A DNA stretch of 49,728 nucleotides from Massilia niastensis DSM 21313 (GCF_000382345.1 NZ_KB908121.1:1-49728), one strand, 5' to 3'; positions 30,640 through 40,199 are shown, counted from the stretch's first letter. The notes: a model not told the origin generated them from the sequence alone. A program made the numbers and translations.

Positions 30640-32000
30640 AAGCCTTCTTCGGATCGATGACCGGGCGGGTGTTCATCACCATGCTGCTCGGCATCCTGAT
30701 CTCCGCAACCCTGACCCAGCTGGCATCCGACTACGAACGCCAGCGCGCCATCGAGGAACAACGCGACCAGCACCTGCTGGAACGCGCCGAGCAACTGATC
30801 ATGGCGACCGAGATCGTGCCGGACTCGGCGCGCTCGGTCTACCTGGCGGTGGCCAACCGTCCCGGCCTGCGCCTGGAAGTCGGCACGGCCCAGCCGCTGG
30901 CGGCCTCGTCGAGCTGGTTTGCGCACTCGCTGGCGGCGCGCCTGGGCGAGGGCTATACCGTCGCCTCGGCCGCCTCGCGCCCGCCCTCGTGCGACATGCC
31001 GCACCACCAGCCGGTGCTCTACGGCCTGCTGCGCACCCAGTGGCGCGGCGCCTGCGAGACGCTCAACGTGCGCCTGCGCGACGGCGCCGAGCTGCGCCTG
31101 CTGGTGCTGCCGCCGCGCTCGGCGATGGCCGGCCCCGAGATGGATCTCCGCTCCGTGATCGCCCTGTTCCTGGTCAGCATCGGCTCGCTGGCCTATGTGG
31201 TGGCGCGCATGACCACGCGCCCGCTCAAGCAGCTGGCCCAGGCCGCCCAGGACCTCGGCCAGGACATCAACCGCGCGCCGCTCGACCTGACCGGCGCCAG
31301 CGAGATCCGCCAGGCCAGCGCCGCGTTCAATGCGATGCAGGCGCGCCTGCGCCAGTACATCTTCCAGCGCACCCAGATGCTGGCCGCGATCACCCACGAC
31401 CTGCAGACCCCGCTGACGCGCATGCGCCTGCGGCTCGAGAAGGTGTCCGACGCCGAGCTGCAGGAACGCCTGATCGGCGACCTGTCGGCGATGCAGGAAA
31501 TGGTGCGCGAAGGCCTGGTGCTGGCGCGCAGCATGGACACCACCGCGCCCATGCAGATGCTCGACCTCGATTCGCTGCTGGAAGCGGTGTGCGCCGACGC
31601 CAGCGACGCCGGCCAGCAGGTCGAGCTGGAGGGCAAGGCGTCGATGGCCCTGCTGGGCCGCCCGCTCGACCTGCGCCGCTGCCTCGGCAACCTGATCGAC
31701 AACGCGGTGAAGTATGGCCGCGAGGCGCGCGTGTGCGTCGACCGCATCAACGGCGCGGCGCGCGTGCGTATCCGCGATCGCGGTCCCGGCATCCCCCAGG
31801 GCGAACTGGTGCGGGTGTTCGACCCGTTCTACCGGGTCGAGACCTCGCGTTCGCGCGCGTCCGGCGGTACCGGGCTGGGCCTGACGATTGCGCGCAATAT
31901 TGCCGAACACCATGGCGGCAGCATTGCGCTGGCCAACCATCCCGAGGGAGGGCTCGAGGTGACCCTGATGTTGCCTGAGTATTACCCGAACAAAAAATAA
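30636..32000 (+). CDS. Sensor histidine kinase
   Basis: A 454-aa inner-membrane kinase. TM1 is near 10-30; a periplasmic domain of about 140 residues contains two cysteines (SCDMPHHQPV and GACETL), which together with the histidines could sense metal or redox state; TM2 is near 170-190. HAMP follows (TTRPLKQLAQAA), then the H-box AAITHDLQTPLTRM with His254, N-box NLIDNAVKYG, and G boxes DRGPGIP and GGTGLGLTIA. The start is GTG at 30636, overlapping the regulator stop. The RND genes follow 97 bases later in the same direction. Confidence 0.93.
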   Translation: MKAFFGSMTGRVFITMLLGILISATLTQLASDYERQRAIEEQRDQHLLERAEQLIMATEIVPDSARSVYLAVANRPGLRLEVGTAQPLAASSSWFAHSLAARLGEGYTVASAASRPPSCDMPHHQPVLYGLLRTQWRGACETLNVRLRDGAELRLLVLPPRSAMAGPEMDLRSVIALFLVSIGSLAYVVARMTTRPLKQLAQAAQDLGQDINRAPLDLTGASEIRQASAAFNAMQARLRQYIFQRTQMLAAITHDLQTPLTRMRLRLEKVSDAELQERLIGDLSAMQEMVREGLVLARSMDTTAPMQMLDLDSLLEAVCADASDAGQQVELEGKASMALLGRPLDLRRCLGNLIDNAVKYGREARVCVDRINGAARVRIRDRGPGIPQGELVRVFDPFYRVETSRSRASGGTGLGLTIARNIAEHHGGSIALANHPEGGLEVTLMLPEYYPNKK

Positions 32001-32097
32001 TCCTGTAACAACGGTGTGCGAGAATGCGGCGCGATTTGCGCGCTCGCGCCAACGACGATATAGAAAGAGCCGCCGGCACTGGCGGCAAGGGAACCGA

Positions 32098-33261
32098 ATG
32101 AAAAAGAAGAATCTGGGATTGATCTGCGGAATCGCTGCGCTAGCCGTGGCCGGCGCATGGTACCTGAACCAGGGCAGCGGGGCCCATGCCGACAACGGCG
32201 CCGGCGCCAAGGGCCCGGGCGCGATGCCGCCGACGGTGGTCAACGTGGTGGCGCCGCAGCGCCGCGACGTCGGCGTCGAGCTGCTCGCCACCGGCACCGT
32301 CACCCCGGTGCGCACGGTCGACCTGCATCCGCAGACCACGGCCGCGATCCGCACCGTGCACATCCGCGAAGGCGAGTTCGTCAAGGAAGGCCAGCTGATG
32401 TTCTCGCTGGACGACCGCGCCGACCGCGCCAACGTCGCCAGGGCCGAAGCCCAGGTCGCGCGCGACCGTGCCACCCTGGCCGATCTCGAGCGCCAGCTCA
32501 AGCGCGCCCAGGAACTGGTGGCGCAGAAATTCATGGCCCAGAGCGCCGTCGATTCGCTGCAGAGCCAGGCCGAGGCCCAGCGCGCGCTGGTGCAGTCGAA
32601 CCAGGCGGCGGCGCGCGCCAGCCAGGTGAGCGCCAGCTATACCTCGATCCGCGCGCCGATGTCGGGCCGGGTCGGCGCGATCGACGTGCACCCGGGCAGC
32701 CTGGTGCAGATGACGACCTCGCTCACCACCATCACCCAGCTCGATCCGATCAATGTCTCGTTCACCCTGCCGGAATCCTCGCTGGCGGCCCTGATGGCCG
32801 CCCAGAAGCAGGGCAAGGTCGAATTGCGCGCGAATGTCACGCCCGAGTCCCAGGCGGTGCTGGGCCACCTGAGCTTCATCGACAACACGGTCGACCCGGA
32901 AGCCGGCACCATCCGCGTGAAAGGCGAATTCGCCAACCACGACACCGGCCTGTGGCCGGGCCAGTACGTGACCGCGCGCGTCACCGTGCAGACCCTGCAG
33001 GACGCGGTCGTGGTCCCGCAAAACGCAATCATCACCAACACCAGCGGCACATTCGTGTATGTTGTCGGTGAGGACAGTTCGGCGCGTCAAATACCGGTCA
33101 AGCGACTGCATGCGTTCGGCGATTTCGCGGCGGTGTCGGGCCTGTCCGGGAATGAAAAAGTCATCACTGAAGGCAAGCAGAACCTGCGTCCGGGCAGCAA
33201 GGTGCGCCTGGCCGGCGCGGGCAAGCCGGGCGCGGCAGCTGGCCAGAAGAAGGGTGCCTGA
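32098..33261 (+). CDS. RND efflux periplasmic adaptor (MFP)
   Basis: A 387-aa membrane fusion protein that links an RND pump to an outer-membrane channel. A hydrophobic signal anchor (6-22) is followed by the barrel-sandwich hybrid halves (TTAAIRTVHIREGEFVKEGQ and YTSIRAPMSGRVGAIDVHPG), a coiled-coil hairpin rich in Ala/Gln between them, and the beta-barrel domain (TLPESSLAAL). The ATG at 32098 has AAGGGAA upstream; an earlier in-frame start would add residues unlike the family. MdtA/AcrA-like. Confidence 0.94.
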   Translation: MKKKNLGLICGIAALAVAGAWYLNQGSGAHADNGAGAKGPGAMPPTVVNVVAPQRRDVGVELLATGTVTPVRTVDLHPQTTAAIRTVHIREGEFVKEGQLMFSLDDRADRANVARAEAQVARDRATLADLERQLKRAQELVAQKFMAQSAVDSLQSQAEAQRALVQSNQAAARASQVSASYTSIRAPMSGRVGAIDVHPGSLVQMTTSLTTITQLDPINVSFTLPESSLAALMAAQKQGKVELRANVTPESQAVLGHLSFIDNTVDPEAGTIRVKGEFANHDTGLWPGQYVTARVTVQTLQDAVVVPQNAIITNTSGTFVYVVGEDSSARQIPVKRLHAFGDFAAVSGLSGNEKVITEGKQNLRPGSKVRLAGAGKPGAAAGQKKGA

Positions 33262-33263
33262 GC

Positions 33264-36200
33264 ATGAATATTTCCGAGCTGTGTATCCGCCGTCCGGTGA
33301 TGGTGGTCTTGCTGTCGATCAGCCTGGTGCTGGTCGGCGTCCTGGCCTACATGCACATCCCGGTCGCGGCTTTGCCGAGCTATAACACGCCGGTCATCAA
33401 CGTCAACGCCAACCTGCCGGGCGCCAGCCCGGAGACGATGGCGTCCTCGGTCGCGCTGCCGCTCGAGAAACAGTTCTCCACGATCGCCGGCATCAACCTG
33501 ATCACCTCCACCAGCACCCAGGGCAATACCTCGCTGACCCTGGAGTTCGACAATTCGATCGACGTCGACAAGGTCGCGGTCGACGTCCAGGCCGCGCTGC
33601 TGCTGGCGCAGCGCCAGCTGCCGCAGGAAATGACCGACCTGCCGTCCTACCGCAAGATCAACCCGGCCGATGCGCCGGTGCTGTTCATGCACATGAGCTC
33701 GCCGTCGATGGACCTGGCGGAGCTGAACGACTACGCCGAAAACCTGGTGTCGCCGGCGATCTCGACCGTGCCGGGCGTGTCCCAGGTGACGATCAACGGC
33801 CAGAAGCGCTTCGCCGTGCGGGTGCGCGCCAAGTCCGACCTGATGAATGCGCGCAATATCTCGATGGACGAGCTGGCCACGGCCCTGCGCGCCGCCAACT
33901 CGAACACGCCGCTGGGCATCCTGGACGGCCCGGCCCAGTCCCTGACCATCCAGGGCGGCGGCCAGCTGATGCGCGCCAAGGACTTCAGGGAACTGATCGT
34001 CGCCACCCGCGACGGCCTGCCGGTGCGCCTGAAGGAAATCGCCGAGGTCGAGGACAGCTACCAGTCGGTCAAGGCGGCGGGCAGCCTGAACGGCGAACGC
34101 TCGATCTCGCTGATGGTGCAGCGCCAGCCGAACGCCAACACGGTGCAGGTGGTCGATGCCGTGCGCGCCCTGATCCCGCGCTTCGAGGGCCAGCTGCCGG
34201 CCTCGATCCAGATCAGCCTGGTCAACGACCGCTCGACCTCGATCCGCGAAGCGATGCACGACGTCAACCTGACCCTGGCCGGCACCGTGGTGCTGGTCAT
34301 CCTGGTGATCTTCCTGTTCCTGCACCGCCTCGCTGCGACCTTCATTCCCGCCATCACGGTGCCGATCTCGCTGCTGGGCGCGCTGTCGCTGCTTTACTCG
34401 CTCGGCTATAGCCTGGATAACATTTCGCTGCTGGGCATTACGCTGGCGGTCGGCCTGGTGGTCGACGACGCCATCGTGGTGCTCGAGAACATCGTGCGCC
34501 ACATGGAGATGGGCAAGAAGCCGATGCAGGCGGCCCTGGTCGGGGCGCGCGAGATGGGCTTCACCATCATCTCGATCTCGATCTCGCTGGTGGCGGTGTT
34601 CATCCCGATCTTCTTCATGCCGGGCGTGATCGGCCTGCTGTTCCGCGAATTCGCCGTCATCGTCGGCCTGGCGGTGCTGGTCTCGGCCGCCGTGTCGCTG
34701 ACCCTGGTGCCGATGCTGTGCTCGCGCATGCTCAAGGGCGGCGGCCACGTCGATCCGAAGGAAATGTCCTGGATCGGGCGCCGCTTCGAAGCCATGTTCG
34801 TCAACGTGCGCGACGCCTATGCGCGCACCCTGGACGTGGCGCTGCGCCACCGCTTCCTGGTCCTGATGCTGGCCGCCGGCACCTTCGCGCTGACCGCCGT
34901 GCTGTACATGACCATGCCGAAAGGCTTCTTCCCTGAGGAAGACATCGGCCAGATCCGCGTGACCGTCGAGGCTTCCGAAGACACCTCGTCGGCGGCGCTG
35001 GCCGAGCTGCACGGCAAGGTGGTGGACATCATCCGCGCCAGCCCCTACGTCAAGGACGTGACCTCGTTCACCGGCGGCGGCAACACCGGCCGCATGTTCC
35101 TGGTGCTCAAGCCGCGCGGCGAGCGTCCGCCGATGCCGCTGGTGGTCGACGAGCTGCGCAAGTCCACGCGCGGGGTCGCCGGCGTGCAGGTGTTCCTGGC
35201 GCCGGTGCAGAACCTGCAGCTGGGCGGCCGCCAGAGCAAGAGCCGCTACCAGTACACCCTGCAGAGCGTGTCCGGCGGCGAGATCGGCGGCTGGGCCGCG
35301 CAGTTCATCGAGCGCATGCGTGCCGACCAGCGCTTCCGCGACGTCACCAGCGACTCGCAGAACAAGGCCTTGCAGGCGACGGTCGACATCGACCGCGACA
35401 AGGCCGCGCTGCTGGGCGTGGAAATGGCCGACGTGCGCACGGTGCTGTACGCCTCGTTCGGCGAGCGCCAGGTGTCCACCATCTATTCCACCGCGGCCAG
35501 CTATTTCGTGATCCTCGAGGCCGCCGCGGCCGACCGCTACTATGAAGAAGCGCTGGGGCGGGTCTCGGTGCGCAGCAAGAACGGCGACCTGGTCAAGCTG
35601 TCCAGCTTTGCCACGATCAAGCGCACGGTCGGCCCGCTGGCGGTCAACCACCAGGGCCAGCTGCAGGCGATCACCCTGTCGTTCAACCTGGCGCCGGGCG
35701 TGCCGCTGGGCGACGCCACCGCCGCCATCGACGAGATGGCGCGCGACATCAAGCTGCCGGCCTCGGTGATCACCAACTACGGCGGCGACGCGGCCGTGTT
35801 CCAGGACACCCAGTCGAGCCAGCTGATCCTGATCATCACGGCGATCGGCGTGATCTACGTGCTGCTGGGCGTGCTCTACGAGAGCTACATCCACCCGCTG
35901 ACCATCCTGGCCGGCCTGCCGTCGGCGGCGGTGGGCGCGCTGCTGACCCTGTGGCTGTTCGACATGGACCTGACCCTGATCGCCATGATCGGCATCCTGA
36001 TGCTGATCGGTATCGTGAAGAAGAACGCGATCATGATGATCGACTTCGCGCTCGAGGCCCAGCGCAGCCACGGCATGAAGCCGCAGGAAGCGATCCGCGA
36101 GGCCTGCATCCTGCGCTTCCGTCCGATCCTGATGACCACCCTGGCGGCAATGATGGGCGCGCTGCCGATCGCGCTCGGCATCGGCGCCGGCGCCGAGCTG

Positions 36201-36359
36201 CGCCAGCCGCTGGGCCTGGCGGTGGTGGGCGGCCTGATCTTCTCGCAGGTCATCACGCTCTACATCACGCCAGTGATCTATCTCTACCTCGACCGCTACA
36301 GCGGTACCGGTCCGATGTCGGACGAGCAGCTGGCCAAGCTGGAGACCGCCACCCATTGA
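33264..36359 (+). CDS. RND efflux permease (AcrB/MdtBC type)
   Basis: A 1031-aa HAE1-family proton-driven pump. The start MNISELCIRRPVMVVLLSI, the pore region LPLEKQFSTIAGIN, and TM4 GLVVDDAIVVLENI with the proton-relay Asp401/Asp402 are clear; the second half repeats the fold with IGIVKKNAIMMIDFALE. Length fits the family. It is two bases from the adaptor gene. No outer-membrane factor lies in the window, so it probably uses a TolC-like channel encoded elsewhere. A single permease gene suggests a homotrimer, unlike the MdtBC pair. Substrates cannot be read from sequence. Confidence 0.95.
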   Translation: MNISELCIRRPVMVVLLSISLVLVGVLAYMHIPVAALPSYNTPVINVNANLPGASPETMASSVALPLEKQFSTIAGINLITSTSTQGNTSLTLEFDNSIDVDKVAVDVQAALLLAQRQLPQEMTDLPSYRKINPADAPVLFMHMSSPSMDLAELNDYAENLVSPAISTVPGVSQVTINGQKRFAVRVRAKSDLMNARNISMDELATALRAANSNTPLGILDGPAQSLTIQGGGQLMRAKDFRELIVATRDGLPVRLKEIAEVEDSYQSVKAAGSLNGERSISLMVQRQPNANTVQVVDAVRALIPRFEGQLPASIQISLVNDRSTSIREAMHDVNLTLAGTVVLVILVIFLFLHRLAATFIPAITVPISLLGALSLLYSLGYSLDNISLLGITLAVGLVVDDAIVVLENIVRHMEMGKKPMQAALVGAREMGFTIISISISLVAVFIPIFFMPGVIGLLFREFAVIVGLAVLVSAAVSLTLVPMLCSRMLKGGGHVDPKEMSWIGRRFEAMFVNVRDAYARTLDVALRHRFLVLMLAAGTFALTAVLYMTMPKGFFPEEDIGQIRVTVEASEDTSSAALAELHGKVVDIIRASPYVKDVTSFTGGGNTGRMFLVLKPRGERPPMPLVVDELRKSTRGVAGVQVFLAPVQNLQLGGRQSKSRYQYTLQSVSGGEIGGWAAQFIERMRADQRFRDVTSDSQNKALQATVDIDRDKAALLGVEMADVRTVLYASFGERQVSTIYSTAASYFVILEAAAADRYYEEALGRVSVRSKNGDLVKLSSFATIKRTVGPLAVNHQGQLQAITLSFNLAPGVPLGDATAAIDEMARDIKLPASVITNYGGDAAVFQDTQSSQLILIITAIGVIYVLLGVLYESYIHPLTILAGLPSAAVGALLTLWLFDMDLTLIAMIGILMLIGIVKKNAIMMIDFALEAQRSHGMKPQEAIREACILRFRPILMTTLAAMMGALPIALGIGAGAELRQPLGLAVVGGLIFSQVITLYITPVIYLYLDRYSGTGPMSDEQLAKLETATH

Positions 36360-36365
36360 CGGCAT

Positions 36366-36405
36366 GGCGGGCGCGGCGGCATCAAGCCCTGCGCCCGCCG
36401 GTTTT
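36366..36405 (+). terminator. Terminator after the RND operon
   Basis: GGCGGGCGC (36366-36374) pairs perfectly with GCGCCCGCC (36391-36399), followed by GGTTTTAA. Just seven bases after the permease stop codon. Confidence 0.75.
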
Positions 36406-36548
36406 AAATGGATCGAAACATTCTGTAACATCCCTTAACGATCAATTAAGTCTGGCGGGCAGCGCATCAGGTGCGCCGCCGCCGCAAAACGGTTAGACTT
36501 CGGCTCTCTGGCGTTTTTTTGACGTTGTCTTCAGGAAACCGATCTACC

Positions 36549-37460
36549 TTGCGTGACCATTCCCACACCTACGACACGGACAGCGAAGTATGCTCGCACT
36601 GCGGGCAGCCGCTGCCGCGCGCCGTGCCGACCTATGGGCGCAAGGGGCCGAACCGTCCTGCACTGGCCGCCACGATCGGGCTGCACCTGCTGCTGATCGC
36701 GATCTGGTTCTTCCAGCCCGAGACCGACCAGAAGCAGGCCAGGCCGGCGTCGGAGAGCGAGGGGGAGGTGGTGTACGTCCAGCCGATGCAGCCGCCCAAG
36801 CCGCAGCAGCGCGAGCAGGCGCCGAAGCCGGTCACCAAGCCTTCGCCCATCAAGAGCACGCCGCGTCCGCAGAAGGAGCGGATCGACATCGCGCGCCTGA
36901 AGAACACGATCACCCAGCCGGAAGAGCGGCCGGTGGAAGAGCCGAAGCCGCAGCCCCAGCCGAAGACCGAGGTGCCGCCGGAAATCACGGACATGGCCGC
37001 CCTGGTCGAGGCGCGCCGCAAGCAGCGCGGAGCGCCGACCGGCAGCGAGCAGCCGGTCGAGGAAAGCGACGCCGCACGCGGCACGCGCAACGCGCTGGCC
37101 AATATCGCCGCCATCAACGGCCGCGGCCGCGAAGACCGCAACGAGACGGGCGGCATCTTCTCGATCTCGAACAAGACCTTCCACAGCATGGACCTGAAGT
37201 TCCGCGGCTGGAACCCGAACTTCCAGCGCCGCTGGCTGACGCAGGTGACGGTGGAGCAGGGCAGCGAGCCGGATGTCGAGACGGCCGTGATCAAGAAGAT
37301 GATCGAGCTGATCCGGCGCGAGAAGAAAGGCGACTTCGAGTGGGATTCGCACCGCCTGGGCAGGGTGGTGAAGCTCAGTGCGCGGCCGGAGGATACGCAG
37401 CAGCTGATGGAGTTCCTGTACAAGGAGATGTTCCCCGAGTACAAGTCGGCGCGGCGCTGA
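36549..37460 (+). CDS. Zinc-knuckle, single-pass membrane protein of unknown function
   Basis: I do not recognise this protein. From the TTG at 36549 it has 303 aa; a GTG at 36471 would add 26 basic residues. It opens with a single CxxC knuckle, CSHCGQPLP (15-23), then one membrane helix (about 38-55), then a long Pro/Lys/Gln/Glu-rich stretch (about 70-150) like the spacer of TonB or of cell-wall-spanning proteins. The C-terminal 100 residues are folded and unlike TonB: GGIFSISNKTFHSMDLKFRG, WLTQVTVEQGSEPDVE and a Lys/Glu-rich helical end. The topology suggests an inner-membrane protein reaching into the periplasm. Related proteins are probably present in other Oxalobacteraceae, but I cannot name them. 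AGGAAA lies 12 bases before the TTG, rather far. Confidence 0.75.
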   Translation: MRDHSHTYDTDSEVCSHCGQPLPRAVPTYGRKGPNRPALAATIGLHLLLIAIWFFQPETDQKQARPASESEGEVVYVQPMQPPKPQQREQAPKPVTKPSPIKSTPRPQKERIDIARLKNTITQPEERPVEEPKPQPQPKTEVPPEITDMAALVEARRKQRGAPTGSEQPVEESDAARGTRNALANIAAINGRGREDRNETGGIFSISNKTFHSMDLKFRGWNPNFQRRWLTQVTVEQGSEPDVETAVIKKMIELIRREKKGDFEWDSHRLGRVVKLSARPEDTQQLMEFLYKEMFPEYKSARR

Positions 37461-37492
37461 GCCAGGTTTGCTCGCACACTACCAGCCCAAAC

Positions 37493-37519
37493 AAAAAACC
37501 GTGCCGAGGCACGGTTTTT
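37493..37519. terminator. Bidirectional terminator before hemB 3' end
   Basis: CCGTGCC (37499-37505), loop GA, GGCACGG (37508-37514), with six A before and five T after. It serves both the plus-strand gene ending at 37460 and hemB on the minus strand. Confidence 0.85.
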
Positions 37520-37538
37520 CATTGGTTCAGTACGAAAC

Positions 37539-38552
37539 TCAGCCCTTGGCCTTGAGCTTGCGCGCAATCTCCAGCGCGAAGTAGGTCAGCACGCCATCCG
37601 CGCCCGCCCGCTTGAACGCCATCATCGACTCCATCATGACCTTGTCGTGATCCAGCCAGCCGTTCTGCGCCGCCGCCTTGAGCATCGCATACTCGCCGCT
37701 GACCTGGTAGGCGAAGGTCGGCACCTTGAACTCGTCCTTCACGCGGCGCACGACGTCGAGGTAGGGCATGCCCGGCTTGACCATCACCATGTCCGCGCCC
37801 TCGGCCAGGTCGAGCGCCACTTCGCGCAGCGCCTCGTCGCTGTTGGCGGGGTCCATCTGGTAGGTGTTCTTGTCGGCCTTGCCCAGGTTGGCGCTCGAGC
37901 CCACCGCGTCGCGGAACGGGCCGTAGAAGGCCGACGCGTACTTGGCCGAATACGCCATGATGCGGGTGTGGATGTGGCCGCGCTCTTCCAGCGCGGCGCG
38001 GATCGCGCCGATGCGGCCGTCCATCATGTCCGACGGCGCCACCACGTCCACGCCGGCGTCGGCCTGGGTCAGCGCCTGGCGCACCAGCATCTCGATGGTC
38101 TTGTCGTTGACGATGTAGCCGGTCTCGTCCGGCAGGCCGTCCTGGCCGTGGGTCGTGTACGGATCCAGCGCGATGTCGCAGATCACGCCCAGTTCCGGGA
38201 AGTTGCGCTTCAGTTCGCGGACCGCGCGCGGCACCAGGCCGTCCGGATTGGTCGCCTCGACGCCGTCATAGGTCTTCAGCGACTGGTCGACCACCGGGAA
38301 CAGCGCCAGCGCCGGGATGCCCAGGCCGACGCATTCTTCCGCCAGGCCCAGCAGCAGGTCGACCGAGAGGCGCTCCACGCCCGGCATCGATGCCACCTGC
38401 TGGCGCTGGTTCTGGCCGTCCAGGATGAAGACCGGATAGATCAGGTCCGACGCCGTGATCGTGTTTTCGCGCATCAGGGCGCGCGAGAACGGGTCGCGAC
38501 GCATGCGGCGCATGCGTGCGGAAGGATAGGCGGCGGGGGTGATGATCGTCAT
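37539..38552 (-). CDS. hemB: Porphobilinogen synthase (delta-aminolevulinic acid dehydratase)
   Basis: HemB, 337 aa, joins two 5-aminolevulinate molecules to porphobilinogen, the second common step of haem synthesis. RMRRMRRDPFSRALMRENT at the N-terminus, DVVAPSDMMDGRIGAIR, the first active-site lysine region YSAKYASAFYGPFRDA and the second MVMVKPGMPYLDVV are all present. The metal site near residues 120-133 reads CDIALDPYTTHGQDG, which lacks the cysteine-rich triad of zinc enzymes, so this is the magnesium-dependent type. It follows engB by 18 bases on the minus strand. Haem supply fits the nearby cytochrome genes. Confidence 0.97.
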   Translation of the reverse strand: MTIITPAAYPSARMRRMRRDPFSRALMRENTITASDLIYPVFILDGQNQRQQVASMPGVERLSVDLLLGLAEECVGLGIPALALFPVVDQSLKTYDGVEATNPDGLVPRAVRELKRNFPELGVICDIALDPYTTHGQDGLPDETGYIVNDKTIEMLVRQALTQADAGVDVVAPSDMMDGRIGAIRAALEERGHIHTRIMAYSAKYASAFYGPFRDAVGSSANLGKADKNTYQMDPANSDEALREVALDLAEGADMVMVKPGMPYLDVVRRVKDEFKVPTFAYQVSGEYAMLKAAAQNGWLDHDKVMMESMMAFKRAGADGVLTYFALEIARKLKAKG

Positions 38553-38570
38553 CGTAATCTTCCTGGAAAG

Positions 38571-39302
38571 TTATTCGGAATCCTGGTCTTCGTCGGCCTG
38601 CGGTTCGTCTGCCCGAGCCTCCGCCGCTGGCGCCTCCCCGGCATCCAGCCCCAGCAGTTCAAGGATCTTGGCATCCGCTTCCTCGATGCCGATGCGCTTG
38701 AGGGAGGAGAACAGCTGCACCGTGAACGGGAAGCCGTTGCCTTCCTCGTCGACATAGCTGTCGAGCAGCGAGCGCGCCTGGCGCAGGGCGTTGGTCGATT
38801 CGTTGCGGTTGAGCTTATCGGCCTTGGTCAGGATGCAGTGGATCGGCTTGCCGGTCGGGGCGAACCATTCCAGCATCTGGATGTCGAGGTCGGTGAACGG
38901 GCGGCGCGAGTCCATGATCAGGACCAGCGCGGCCAGCTGCTCGCGGCGCTGGACATAGTCGCCCAGCAGCTTCTGCCAGTGCAGCTTGGCCGTGCCCGAC
39001 ACTTCCGCATAGCCGTAGCCCGGCAGGTCGACCAGCAGCGCTTCGATCTCGTCGACGCGCACCGCATCCTTGCGGTGCTGGCCCACGTGGGCGCCGCCGA
39101 TCGAGAAATAGTTGATGTGCTGGGTGCGGCCCGGCGTCTTGGACGCGAAAGCCAGGCCCTTCTGGTTGGTAAGGATATTGATCGCCGTGGATTTGCCCGC
39201 GTTCGAGCGCCCGGCGAAGGCGATTTCGGGTACCGAGGTACCAGGAAGATCGCGCAGCTGATTAACGGTCGTGAAGAACCGGGCCTGCCATAATTTGGAC
39301 AT
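38571..39302 (-). CDS. engB: Ribosome biogenesis GTPase EngB (YihA/YsxC)
   Basis: A 243-aa GTPase needed for 50S assembly. G1 GRSNAGKS (31-38), G2/G3 TPGRTQ and DLPGYGYAEV, and G4 TKADK are clear. The first 25 residues are typical (WQARFFTTVNQLRDLP). I use the ATG at 39302; a TTG at 39323 is possible, and neither has a good ribosome-binding site. The C-terminal 30 residues are acidic and Ala-rich, an extension beyond the usual ~200-215 aa. Divergent from the cytochrome c4 gene. Confidence 0.95.
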   Translation of the reverse strand: MSKLWQARFFTTVNQLRDLPGTSVPEIAFAGRSNAGKSTAINILTNQKGLAFASKTPGRTQHINYFSIGGAHVGQHRKDAVRVDEIEALLVDLPGYGYAEVSGTAKLHWQKLLGDYVQRREQLAALVLIMDSRRPFTDLDIQMLEWFAPTGKPIHCILTKADKLNRNESTNALRQARSLLDSYVDEEGNGFPFTVQLFSSLKRIGIEEADAKILELLGLDAGEAPAAEARADEPQADEDQDSE

Positions 39303-39456
39303 GAGGAGAGGTGTAAAAGACAACTGAATGGCGATGTGGAAACAAAGCTATTGTACAATAAGGGGTTGAACCATGCTCCTTTGCTGGGGGGCGCCAGTAA
39401 GGCCGCTGCACTGAACAATTCCAGAAATCTGTTTTTGACTTTTTCAGGGTGCTTGA

Positions 39457-40119
39457 ATGAATCGTTTGACGTTTCCGTTTGTGAGATCCTTGTTGGTTGC
39501 AACCCTGGCTGTCTGCGCTAGCGCTTCCGCGGCCGAAGCACCGAAGGCCGTCGCCAAGGTCGACCCCGCCAAGGGCGGCACCCTGTACGACAGCGGCGAC
39601 GCCGCGCGCGGCCTGCCGGCCTGTCTGTCCTGCCATGGCGCCGCGGGCAACTCGACCATCGTGGCCAACCCGAAGCTGGCCGGCCAGTTCGAAGCATACA
39701 CCCACAAGCAGCTGATCGACTTCACGACGCCGAACCGCCAGCAGCCGGTCATGACGACCTACGCCAAGATGCTGACCGAGGACGAGAAAAAGAACATCGC
39801 CGCCTGGCTCGCCATGCAGAAGCAGAAGCCGGGCGCGGCCAAGAACAAGGATACCGTCGAACTGGGCCGCAAGATCTATCGCGGCGGTATCGCCGAGAAG
39901 GGCGTCGCGGCCTGCGCCAGCTGCCACGGCGCCAACGCCGGCGGCATCCCGGCGCAATATCCGCGCCTGTCCGGCCAGCACCAGGACTACACCTTCGCCC
40001 AGCTCGACGCCTTCAAGAACGGCGTGCGCAAGAACAGCCCGCAGATGACCACCCTGGCGCAGCGCATGTCGCCGGAAGAGATGAAGGCGGTCTCCGATTA
40101 CATCGCCGGCCTGCGTTGA
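39457..40119 (+). CDS. Dihaem cytochrome c4
   Basis: A 220-aa periplasmic cytochrome with signal peptide (1-26) and two haem-binding sites, CLSCH (Cys56, Cys59, His60) and CASCH (Cys153, Cys156, His157). The two halves are similar, each about 95 residues, with Met ligands expected near PVMTTYAKML and SPQMTTLAQRM. Cytochrome c4 passes electrons to terminal oxidases. It is followed directly by the genes for System II haem attachment, which would mature it. Confidence 0.94.
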   Translation: MNRLTFPFVRSLLVATLAVCASASAAEAPKAVAKVDPAKGGTLYDSGDAARGLPACLSCHGAAGNSTIVANPKLAGQFEAYTHKQLIDFTTPNRQQPVMTTYAKMLTEDEKKNIAAWLAMQKQKPGAAKNKDTVELGRKIYRGGIAEKGVAACASCHGANAGGIPAQYPRLSGQHQDYTFAQLDAFKNGVRKNSPQMTTLAQRMSPEEMKAVSDYIAGLR

Positions 40120-40166
40120 ACGGGCGCCGCCGATAGTTCCTGTAATTACAAAATATTGACAAAAAG

Positions 40167-40199
40167 AAAGGGTGTCCGCGGAAGTTGGCGCCCTTTTTT
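40167..40199 (+). terminator. Terminator after cytochrome c4
   Basis: A ten-pair stem with two G-U pairs (40167-40176 with 40187-40196) and six T. It separates the cytochrome gene from resB. Confidence 0.75.

Noticed and set aside
33087..36431. Very long open frame antisense to the RND pump genes
   Set aside because: It mirrors the codon pattern of the plus-strand permease, is extremely rich in His, Arg, Gln and Asp, has no family features, and the plus-strand product is unmistakable. A high-GC artefact.
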